A DNA stretch of 5,961 bases. Source: an uncultured Collinsella sp. GTDB lineage: Bacteria; Actinomycetota; Coriobacteriia; Coriobacteriales; Coriobacteriaceae. Of this stretch, positions 1 to 4,695 are shown piece by piece. A program made the translations under genes and the position numbers. The DNA is taken from NCBI GenBank assembly GCA_902494135.1, contig CABUSE010000089.1, forward strand, positions 1 through 5,961. The letters are read 5' to 3'. The notes beneath the pieces were generated by a model. The model was not told the DNA's origin, did not search any database, and saw only the letters and a program-made list of their open reading frames with translations. Numbering within the stretch: position 1 is the stretch's first letter; each line of letters opens with the position of its first letter.

Positions 1-654
1 TACGAGGACTTTTGCGCCAATCAGGAGGCGGTCGAGAAGTTCACGCTCGACAAGCCCGCGCTTGTCTGCCGTTGGCGCATGTCCAACAAAAAGGTGCCCA
101 TGCTCAACCGCCACATCCGTGCGCTATCCGAGCGCCTGGTGCAGGGCGAGCCGCTTACCCACAACATGCTCAGCTGGGCCAAGCAACACGTTGAGTGGTC
201 GCTTGCCGAGGGCGATTACACCGCGCGCGACGGCGTACTCATGCTGGTGATTGACGTTAACGGCAACGCCGCCATGACGGTGGGGGAGTACGAACCGCTG
301 GTCGATACGTCGGCCAAGGCGCTGCGTGCCCGCTCCGCCGAGGCTCGCTCCGAGGCCGACGAGACCGGCGTGGCGCCCGAGCTGCTCGCCGCCGTCAACA
401 ATGGCGAGCTTGCCTTTGTGGCGCCGGCGGACGAGTGCCTGTGTGGCACGGCGACGCTCATTGAACAGCTGGCCCAGACCAAGGGCATCCCGGTCACGCG
501 CGTAGACATTCCCGCGCAGCTTAAGGGCGCGCTGTTCCTAGTGAGCGACGAGCACGGCGTGGTCCCCGCGACCGAGACAGACGCCGCCGAGGCCGACGCC
601 GCCACGGTCGCCTTCTTCGCCGACGGCTACGAAAAGCTCCGTGCCCGCCGCTAA
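1..654 (+). CDS. Unrecognised protein, 3' part (5' end outside window)
   Basis: The frame is open from the first base to a TAA at 652-654, giving 217 residues. An in-frame ATG at 79 has no Shine-Dalgarno in front of it, and the 26 codons before it read as ordinary protein (YEDFCANQEAVEKF...), so the gene most likely begins upstream of the window. The visible part is soluble, with no membrane segment or signal peptide. A basic/aromatic stretch (CRWRMSNKKVPMLNRHIR) is followed by a helix around WAKQHVEWSL, a beta-like stretch (GVLMLVIDVNGNAAM), an Ala/Glu-rich helical region and a C-terminal part with ADECLCGTATLIEQLA and ALFLVSDEHG. The strings around DVNGNAAM and ADECLCGTA faintly recall fold-type IV aminotransferases, but no PLP lysine or ordered motif set can be shown, so I assign no function. 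Codon use matches the neighbouring genes. It runs in the same direction as the downstream two-component genes, 177 nt away. Confidence 0.75.
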   Translation, partial: YEDFCANQEAVEKFTLDKPALVCRWRMSNKKVPMLNRHIRALSERLVQGEPLTHNMLSWAKQHVEWSLAEGDYTARDGVLMLVIDVNGNAAMTVGEYEPLVDTSAKALRARSAEARSEADETGVAPELLAAVNNGELAFVAPADECLCGTATLIEQLAQTKGIPVTRVDIPAQLKGALFLVSDEHGVVPATETDAAEADAATVAFFADGYEKLRARR

Positions 655-689
655 ATGATTTTTCTGGGACGGGGATTATATAATCATTT
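653..689. repeat. AT-rich palindrome overlapping the stop of the first gene
   Basis: Perfect 8-bp inverted repeats AAATGATT (653-660) and AATCATTT (682-689) flank 21 nt containing CTGGGACGGGG. The right arm overlaps a second perfect 12-bp palindrome, GATTATATAATC (674-685). The block starts inside the TAA stop codon and is strikingly AT-rich against its surroundings. It has no run of T after a GC stem, so it is not a classical intrinsic terminator. It may be a small dispersed palindromic element or a promoter/operator region. Only the inverted symmetry is directly seen. Confidence 0.55.
656..684 (+). promoter_or_regulatory. Candidate promoter with consensus -10 TATAAT
   Basis: TATAAT at 679-684 is an exact sigma-70-type -10 hexamer in an otherwise GC-rich region. 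The hexamer 17 nt upstream (TGATTT, 656-661) is a poor -35. Transcription from here would give the response regulator a leader of about 140 nt. The hexamer sits inside the perfect palindrome 674-685, so it could equally be a by-product of that symmetry. Confidence 0.4.
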
Positions 690-754
690 GATTCTCGCGC
701 CCGTTGCGAGCGAGGGACGGGCCAAGCGCTTTCGTTTGCGAACAGTTCTGTCAC

Positions 755-823
755 CTTGGTGCCGCGTGAGGTGCGTACCTGCGGCTTCGCGGTCATAATG
801 GGACAAGACAACCAAGAGGGGAG
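755..823 (+). promoter_or_regulatory. Possible structured leader running into the ribosome binding site
   Basis: CTTGGT (755-760) is complementary to ACCAAG (811-816), which abuts the Shine-Dalgarno GAGGGGAG (816-823). Inside this outer stem, GCCGC (761-765) pairs with GCGGC (781-785), and AGGT (769-772) pairs with ACCT (777-780) around a GCGT loop. CCAAG at 723-727 could compete for CTTGG. The pairings are visible, but the outer stem is only 6 bp. The structure exists in RNA only if transcription starts near 691 rather than near 806. Regulatory use is inference. Confidence 0.25.
771..799 (+). promoter_or_regulatory. Alternative weak promoter close to the response regulator
   Basis: CATAAT at 794-799 is one mismatch from the -10 consensus and lies 32 nt before the ATG at 832. 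The hexamer at the expected -35 distance (GTGCGT, 771-776) is poor. If used, the transcript would have a short leader of about 25 nt. It competes with the TATAAT at 679-684 as the promoter of the two-component operon. Confidence 0.25.
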
Positions 824-831
824 CGGAATCC

Positions 832-1503
832 ATGGCGCTAATCTATGTCGTTGAGGACGACGAGCCTATCCGTCGCGAACTTGCCGACATCCTTGCCCGT
901 GCCGGTTTTGAGGTCGAGGCCTGCGAATCGTTCGAACATGTCTCGCGCGATATCCTTGCTGCCGCGCCCGACCTGGTGCTGCTCGACCTCACGCTTCCCG
1001 TCAAGGACGGCCAACATATCTGCCACGAGGTCCGTCGCGAATCCGAGGTCCCCATCATCGTGCTTACCTCGCGCTCGACCGAGATCGACGAGGTCATGTC
1101 CATGACGCTCGGCGCGGACGACTTTGTTCCCAAGCCCTACAGCGCCCGTGTGCTCGTGGCACGCATCAATGCCCTGCTGCGTCGCACCACGGCTGCCGGC
1201 GAGCGCAGCACACTCGTCCACAAGGGACTGGAACTCGACCTCGCCCGCTCCATGGTCACCAATACGGCAACCGGTGACAGTACCGAGCTCACCAAAAACG
1301 AGCTGCGTATCCTCTCGCTGCTTCTGAGCCGCGCGGGCAAGATCGTTTCGCGCTCGGCCATCATGCAGGACCTGTGGGACTCCGACGCCTTCGTGGACGA
1401 CAATACGCTCACCGTCAACATCAACCGTCTGCGCACCACGCTCGAAAAAATCGGCATCAAGGGGTATCTGACCACGCATCGCGGCCAGGGCTATTCGGTC
1501 TAG
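832..1503 (+). CDS. OmpR/PhoB-family response regulator, BceR-like
   Basis: This 223-residue DNA-binding response regulator has the normal length for the OmpR/PhoB family. The receiver domain spans about residues 2-118. It has the acidic pair D9-D10, phospho-acceptor D52 (LLDLTLP), T79 (VLTS) and K101 (VPKPY), so all phosphorylation residues are present. A winged-helix effector domain fills about 128-223, with TELTKNELRIL, the recognition-helix region DDNTLTVNINRLR and the terminal wing RGQGYSV. The TLTVNINRLR...RGQGY pattern is typical of the BceR/GraR/VirR branch, which pairs with intramembrane-sensing kinases. The ATG at 832 is supported by GAGGGGAG (816-823), 8 nt upstream. The kinase follows 9 nt after the stop, so the two are almost certainly co-transcribed. 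It probably activates genes for cell-envelope stress or peptide antibiotic resistance. The family is certain, the target genes are not. Confidence 0.95.
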   Translation: MALIYVVEDDEPIRRELADILARAGFEVEACESFEHVSRDILAAAPDLVLLDLTLPVKDGQHICHEVRRESEVPIIVLTSRSTEIDEVMSMTLGADDFVPKPYSARVLVARINALLRRTTAAGERSTLVHKGLELDLARSMVTNTATGDSTELTKNELRILSLLLSRAGKIVSRSAIMQDLWDSDAFVDDNTLTVNINRLRTTLEKIGIKGYLTTHRGQGYSV

Positions 1504-1512
1504 GTGCCGGTT

Positions 1513-2556
1513 ATGTCGTTTGCCAAGTTCTTTAAAGACGCGTTGCTTCCCGTCGCCGTTTGGGTATGCGGCGTGCTGCTGAGCTGCTTTGTGCTGACGG
1601 TCGCTGGCGCTTCCGTTTCCATCGTGGTCGTGGCGGTCTGCGTGTCCTTTGTCTTTGGCATGCTCGGCATTGTGATCGAGTATGCGCGCCGTCGTCGTTT
1701 TCTGCATCAGCTGGAGCGCGCGGCCGAGGAGCTGGAAAGCCCCGCATGGGTGCAGGAGATGGTGCAATGCCCGACCTATGCCGAGGGCGAGCTCGAGTAC
1801 GAGGTCTTGCGCCGGGTGGGCAAAGCCGCCTGCGACGAGGTTGCCGAAGGCCGGCGTCAGACCGATGACTATCGCGACTATATCGAGAGCTGGGTCCACG
1901 AGGCTAAGCTGCCTCTGGCGGCGGCTCACCTGATTTTGGAAAACCTTGATGGCAGCGAAGACGACCTGTCGCGTGTGGATGACCTGGGCCGCGAGCTGGC
2001 TCGCGTGGAGCGCTATATCGACCAGGCGCTGTACTACGCGCGCTCGGAAGTCGTGGAGCGCGACTACCTGATTCGTCGTTGGAGCCTCAAGACCTTGGTG
2101 ACGGGTGCCATTAAGGCCAACGCGCGTGAGCTCATCGCGGCACACGTGGCGCCGGTGTGCGAGAACCTCGACTTTGAGGTCTTTACCGACGAGAAATGGC
2201 TCGAGTTTATTCTGGGCCAGCTCATTCAGAACAGCATTAAATATGCGCGTGAGGACGGCGCAAAGATCGAGTTTTCGGGTGCGTTGCTGGACGAGGGCCT
2301 GGCAAGTGAGCGCATCGAACTCACCGTAGCGGACAACGGCTGCGGCGTGAGCGCGGCCGACCTGCCGCGCGTGTTCGAGAAGGGCTTTACCGGCGATAAC
2401 GGCCGCACCACCAAGCGCGCAACGGGCATCGGCCTCTACTTGGTGGCGCGTCTGTGCTCCAAGATGGGCATCGACGTCACCGCGGCATCGGAACCGGGCG
2501 AAGGCTTCGTCGTCACGTTCTCCTTCTCAACCAACAAGTTCCAATATTTCGAGTAG
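1513..2556 (+). CDS. Intramembrane-sensing histidine kinase, BceS-like
   Basis: The 347-residue sensor kinase is the partner of the regulator just upstream. Two hydrophobic segments (about residues 12-32 and 35-56) are joined by only a few residues, so there is no extracellular sensor domain. This is the hallmark of intramembrane-sensing kinases such as BceS. A basic linker (YARRRR) leads to the dimerisation domain with the H-box WVHEAKLP, phospho-acceptor H129, and the BceS-like YIDQALYYARSEVVERDY. The ATPase domain has an N-box (QNSIKYA, N240), G1 (DNGCG, 274-278), an F-box (FEKGFTG) and G2 (TGIGLYL). No HAMP domain is present. The position after K in the H-box is L, where a T or N is usual for phosphatase activity. 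I chose ATG 1513 because AGGTG (1502-1506) lies 6 nt before it. GTG 1504 would add three residues but lacks a good ribosome site. Known relatives need a BceAB transporter for sensing; none is adjacent here. Confidence 0.93.
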   Translation: MSFAKFFKDALLPVAVWVCGVLLSCFVLTVAGASVSIVVVAVCVSFVFGMLGIVIEYARRRRFLHQLERAAEELESPAWVQEMVQCPTYAEGELEYEVLRRVGKAACDEVAEGRRQTDDYRDYIESWVHEAKLPLAAAHLILENLDGSEDDLSRVDDLGRELARVERYIDQALYYARSEVVERDYLIRRWSLKTLVTGAIKANARELIAAHVAPVCENLDFEVFTDEKWLEFILGQLIQNSIKYAREDGAKIEFSGALLDEGLASERIELTVADNGCGVSAADLPRVFEKGFTGDNGRTTKRATGIGLYLVARLCSKMGIDVTAASEPGEGFVVTFSFSTNKFQYFE

Positions 2557-2579
2557 CGCACGCGGCAGACGTCTGCCCA

Positions 2580-2624
2580 AACAAAAACATGCCGTCCCAA
2601 CCGGGGCGGCACGCCATCTTTTAT
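2580..2624. terminator. Bidirectional intrinsic terminator between convergent genes
   Basis: TGCCGTCCC (2590-2598) pairs with GGGGCGGCA (2603-2611) around an AACC loop, a 9-bp stem with one G-U pair. On the + strand it is followed after a short spacer by CTTTT (2618-2622), serving the kinase gene. On the - strand the stem is followed at once by TGTTTTTGTTTG (complement of 2579-2590), an excellent U-rich tract for the stress-protein transcript. The position between two convergent genes fits a shared terminator. Confidence 0.8.
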
Positions 2625-2636
2625 CAGCCAACTCGC

Positions 2637-2767
2637 TGAAGTAAGGCTGCGAAGGCCGCAGGGCCGGGAGGGGTTTCCTAAGGGCACATCCCGCAGCCGC
2701 GAAGCGGCGAGGACGTGCCCGTGGAAACCCCGCAGGCCCCGCGGCCGGTGGGAGCAACGCTACTTCA
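2637..2767. repeat. 131-nt imperfect hairpin overlapping the 3' end of the stress-protein gene
   Basis: Nested inverted repeats share one centre at the GAA triplet 2701-2703. From outside in, TGAAGTA (2637-2643) pairs with TACTTCA (2761-2767). GGCCGCAGGGCC (2654-2665) pairs with GGCCCCGCGGCC (2735-2746), 11 of 12 matching. GGGGTTTCC (2670-2678) pairs with GGAAACCCC (2723-2731). GGGCAC (2682-2687) pairs with GTGCCC (2715-2720), then TCC (2689-2691) with GGA (2711-2713), and GCCGC (2696-2700) with GCGGC (2704-2708). The right end covers the TAG stop and last codons of the minus-strand stress-protein gene, so that transcript carries the hairpin before its terminator. It could be a dispersed palindromic element, a 3' RNA-stabilising structure or a small RNA. 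The pairing is seen, the role is unknown. Confidence 0.8.
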
Positions 2768-3197
2768 CGACCAGAATGTCGCAATCCGTATTACGCAGCA
2801 GGAACGTCGAAATCGAACCCAGGAGTGCGTACTTAATCGAGGACAGACCGCGGGCACCGCAGAGCACCAGATCGGGCTTGACCACGTCGAGCATCTCGTC
2901 CTTCAACGTCTCACGAATACGACCGGCGCGAATCATGACTTCGACCTCGGGGATATCGGGATTAGCCTTGGCCTCCTCGAGCTGCTTCGCGATGGAGTTG
3001 TTAAAGGCCTCCTCCAAGCCGTTGACTAAGTCGACCGTGTAAGCTCCCGCGCTCTCGAGCGCTGTGGAGTCGATCACGTGACCGATAATCAGCTTTGCGC
3101 CGTTGTTTGCGGCCACCTTGATGGCGCGTGCGAGCACAAAATCCTGCTGCTCAGTACCGTCGAGTGAAACAAATACCTTGGTGTAGCCCTCGTTCAT
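2760..3197 (-). CDS. Universal stress protein, UspA family
   Basis: This single-domain 145-residue universal stress protein has the usual length for the family. The N-terminal strand KVFVSLDGTEQQ carries the conserved nucleotide-pocket Asp (D13). The C-terminal half has the ATP-binding signature G-2x-G-9x-G-S: G114-A-R-G117, nine residues, then G127-S128, followed by the usual final strand DILVVK. It is therefore expected to be an ATP-binding, FJ/TeaD-like cytoplasmic Usp dimer acting in stress survival; its partner is unknown. The ATG at 3195-3197 (minus strand) is preceded by a perfect AGGAGG (complement of 3203-3208), 5 nt away. The gene is convergent with the kinase and divergent from uppP, so it is its own transcription unit. 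Two GC-rich hairpins lie in its leader, and a 131-nt hairpin begins at its stop codon. Confidence 0.93.
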   Translation of the reverse strand: MNEGYTKVFVSLDGTEQQDFVLARAIKVAANNGAKLIIGHVIDSTALESAGAYTVDLVNGLEEAFNNSIAKQLEEAKANPDIPEVEVMIRAGRIRETLKDEMLDVVKPDLVLCGARGLSSIKYALLGSISTFLLRNTDCDILVVK

Positions 3198-3216
3198 GGT
3201 TTCCTCCTTGGTCTAT

Positions 3217-3267
3217 CGCACGGGCGCAGGGCTCGTGCGTCGGGCGGCCGCGGATGCGCGGACCGCC
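3217..3267 (-). promoter_or_regulatory. Two strong hairpins in the stress-protein leader
   Basis: CGCACGGGC (3217-3225) pairs with GCTCGTGCG (3231-3239), 9 bp with one G-T, loop of 5. Four nucleotides further, GGCGGCCGCG (3243-3252) pairs with CGCGG-A-CCGCC (3257-3267), 10 bp with one bulged A and a GATG loop. Both lie 9-60 nt upstream of the AGGAGG of the minus-strand stress-protein gene and would be in its 5' untranslated RNA if transcription starts above 3268. There is no U-tract after either stem, so a simple terminator is unlikely. Confidence 0.5.
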
Positions 3268-3273
3268 GGACAC

Positions 3274-3302
3274 TTTATCTTGTTGCAGTTATACCCAAGG
3301 AT
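3274..3302 (-). promoter_or_regulatory. Tentative promoter region for the stress-protein gene
   Basis: On the minus strand, TATAAC (complement of 3288-3293) and GATAAA (complement of 3274-3279) are the only AT-rich -10-like hexamers in the expected place. Neither has a convincing -35 at 16-18 nt. The region is AT-richer than its flanks, which supports a promoter here, but the exact hexamers are not settled. Confidence 0.25.
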
Positions 3303-3352
3303 TTCGGTTTGACCGCCTGCAATTCTGTGAACGGACAAGATTTTTGGTAAGG

Positions 3353-3385
3353 GTTGGCATGTGTGCGTCGCCAACGGTTGATAAT
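3353..3385 (+). promoter_or_regulatory. Candidate uppP promoter with an embedded inverted repeat
   Basis: GATAAT (3380-3385) is a good -10-like hexamer. TTGGCA (3354-3359) resembles a -35, but the spacer is 20 nt, longer than optimal, which often means an activator is needed. The inverted repeat GTTGGC (3353-3358) / GCCAAC (3370-3375), with 11 nt between the arms, overlaps the -35 and the spacer and could be an operator. Transcription would start near 3392, about 55 nt before the TTG start of uppP. Confidence 0.4.
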
Positions 3386-3435
3386 GGGACATCGCCCGCA
3401 CCGTCCGCAGAAACATCTATCGGCGGGTGTTAAAC

Positions 3436-3450
3436 GAGGGGGTCCCTTTG
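3436..3450 (+). promoter_or_regulatory. Ribosome binding site that fixes a TTG start for uppP
   Basis: GAGGGGG (3436-3442) stands 5 nt before TTG 3448-3450. From this TTG the protein begins (M)DIIELLKSAFMGLVEGITEWLP, which matches the usual N-terminus of UppP. The alternative GTG at 3427 would lie upstream of this Shine-Dalgarno and add seven residues that do not resemble the family. Confidence 0.75.
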
Positions 3451-4431
3451 GATATTATCGAGCTTCTAAAATCTGCCTTCATGGGCCTGGTCGAGGGCAT
3501 TACCGAATGGCTGCCCGTTTCGTCGACGGGCCACATGATCCTGGTGGACGAGTTCGTCAAGATGAACGTGAGCGAGACGTTCTGGAACATGTTCCTGGTC
3601 GTGATTCAGCTTGGCGCCATATTGGCCGTCTGTGTGCTGTTCTTCTACGACCTCAACCCGTTCTCGCCCAGCAAGGGCAAGGAGGGTCGTCGCGACACAT
3701 GGGTACTGTGGGGCAAGATTGTGCTCGGCTGTATTCCCGCTGCGGCGATTGGCCTGCCGCTCAACGACTGGATGGAGGAGCATTTCTATAATGCTCCTGT
3801 CGTGGCGCTGGCGCTCATTGTGTACGGCGTGCTGTTTATCGTGATCGAGAACTGGCGCGCGAACAAGCGCGACCAGGCCGCTCTTGCCGGCTCGTTTGGT
3901 TCGCGTGCCGTGGTGGCGGGCGGGCGTCCCGCCGGTGCACACTTTGCGGCGCCTGCTGCGGCTGCCGCCGAGGATTCGGGCAACGATGACGAAGACCTCG
4001 ACTTTGGCTCCATTGCGACGCTCGAGGACCTAAGCTGGAAGACCGCGCTGGGTATTGGCTGCTTCCAGGTTCTGTCGCTGGTGCCGGGCACATCGCGTTC
4101 CGGCTCCACCATCATCGGCGGCCTGTTGCTGGGCTGCACGCGCTCGGTGGCGTCCAAGTTCACGTTCTTCCTGGCTATCCCCGTCATGTTTGGCGCGAGC
4201 GCGCTCAAGCTGGTCAAGTACTTCGTTAAGGGCGGTACCTTCGGCACCAACGAGATCGCCATCCTGGGCGTGGGCTGCATCGTGGCCTTTGTGGTTTCGC
4301 TTATCGCCATCAAGTGGCTTATGGGCTTCGTCCGCCGTCACGACTTTAAGTGCTTCGGCGTCTACCGCATCATCCTGGGTATTGTGGTGCTTGCGTACTT
4401 CTTTGTCCTGGAGCCCATGCTCGGTCTGTAA
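3448..4431 (+). CDS. uppP: Undecaprenyl-diphosphatase UppP (BacA)
   Basis: This integral membrane phosphatase converts undecaprenyl pyrophosphate to undecaprenyl phosphate, recycling the lipid carrier for peptidoglycan and other wall polymers. High levels give bacitracin resistance. From the TTG at 3448 the protein has 327 residues. Signature 1, EGITEWLPVSSTGH, carries E16, E20 and H29. Signature 2, PGTSRSG, carries R217. These correspond to E17, E21, H30 and R174 of the E. coli enzyme. About seven hydrophobic segments are visible, for example around 47-67, 85-105, 117-135, 238-256, 269-292 and 306-321. Compared with the 273-residue E. coli protein there are about 44 extra residues between the two signatures. 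They form an Ala/Gly-rich stretch (about 144-174) ending in an acidic patch EDSGNDDEDLD (175-185). The gene stands alone, with its own candidate promoter and a very strong terminator. Function is near certain; the role of the insertion is unknown. Confidence 0.96.
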   Translation: MDIIELLKSAFMGLVEGITEWLPVSSTGHMILVDEFVKMNVSETFWNMFLVVIQLGAILAVCVLFFYDLNPFSPSKGKEGRRDTWVLWGKIVLGCIPAAAIGLPLNDWMEEHFYNAPVVALALIVYGVLFIVIENWRANKRDQAALAGSFGSRAVVAGGRPAGAHFAAPAAAAAEDSGNDDEDLDFGSIATLEDLSWKTALGIGCFQVLSLVPGTSRSGSTIIGGLLLGCTRSVASKFTFFLAIPVMFGASALKLVKYFVKGGTFGTNEIAILGVGCIVAFVVSLIAIKWLMGFVRRHDFKCFGVYRIILGIVVLAYFFVLEPMLGL

Positions 4432-4446
4432 CTCGGTTGATGCCGC

Positions 4447-4546
4447 GCGGCGGCCAGAGCGACAACCTGTCATTCAAAGAGGGTGGCATGACCAAAAGGT
4501 CTATGCCGCCCTCTTTTCATGTCAATTTGTTCGCTCTGGCAGCCGC
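4447..4546. repeat. 100-nt near-continuous hairpin downstream of uppP
   Basis: The left arm 4447-4493 folds onto the right arm 4498-4546 around an AAAA loop. The outer stem pairs 4447-4462 with 4531-4546, 15 of 16 matching (GCGGC-G-GCCAGAGCGA against TCGCTCTGGC-A-GCCGC). The middle section pairs 4463-4475 with 4517-4529, 8 of 13. The inner 14-bp stem pairs 4476-4489 with 4503-4516 (one G-T), and the tip GACC (4490-4493) pairs with GGTC (4498-4501). Only two single bases (4502, 4530) bulge out. The register is thus kept for almost 50 bp, far more than a terminator needs. It could be a miniature inverted-repeat element or a processed hairpin RNA. No clear target-site duplication is seen. Confidence 0.8.
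4476..4517 (+). terminator. Intrinsic terminator of uppP
   Basis: AAAGAGGGTGGCAT (4476-4489) pairs with ATGCCGCCCTCTTT (4503-4516), with an inner GACC/GGTC tip and an AAAA loop, and the right arm ends in TTTT (4514-4517). It lies 45 nt after the uppP stop. The A-rich left foot also gives a U-run on the opposite strand, so it can act in both directions. It is the inner part of the larger 100-nt hairpin. Confidence 0.85.
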
Positions 4547-4579
4547 TCGCTACCGTTGCCATGACATCGGTGACTCCGT

Positions 4580-4651
4580 GATTGGTGCATTGGGGTCAGG
4601 TTACTTTGCAGCAACATGGTGCAGACTAACCTGCCCCCATTGCGCCAAATC
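4580..4651. repeat. REP-like 72-nt palindromic element
   Basis: The arms 4582-4603 and 4627-4648 are inverted repeats with 19 of 22 positions matching. The left arm ends in TTGGGGTCAGGTTA, and the right arm starts with TAACCTGCCCCCATTG. Inside, TTTGCA (4605-4610) can pair with TGCAGA (4620-4625), including one wobble. GGGGTCAGGT-type palindromes are a known shape of REP sequences mobilised by RAYT (Y1 REP-associated) transposases in many bacteria. No transposase is in the window, so this would be a non-autonomous copy. It lies between the uppP terminator and the pcrA promoter. Assignment to that class is by resemblance only. Confidence 0.65.
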
Positions 4652-4695
4652 CGCTGGGGCGGGCTCGATGGCAGCGCGCGGAGTCGTGGTGTGAT

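Noticed and set aside
79..81. ATG 79 as the true start of the first gene
   Set aside because: There is no Shine-Dalgarno at the right distance and the same frame stays open and protein-like to the window edge.
1504..1506. GTG 1504 as the kinase start
   Set aside because: It is directly adjacent to the regulator's stop with no well-spaced ribosome site; ATG 1513 has AGGTG 6 nt upstream and fits the family N-terminus better.
838..2145. 435-codon open frame on the minus strand across the two-component genes
   Set aside because: It lies antisense to two clearly functional genes with complete motifs, has no ribosome site, and its His/Gln/Asp-rich translation is typical of a GC-rich shadow frame.
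3309..3342. TTGACC (3309-3314) as a uppP -35 box
   Set aside because: No acceptable -10 lies 16-19 nt downstream; the nearest AT-rich hexamer is more than 20 nt away.
3786..4313. 175-codon minus-strand frame opposite uppP
   Set aside because: It is antisense to the catalytic part of uppP, shows no recognisable domain, and is explained by high GC content.
4488..4694. Small plus-strand frame beginning MTKRSMPPSF
   Set aside because: It starts inside the uppP terminator stem and runs through the REP-like palindrome. The apparent ribosome site is the terminator arm itself.
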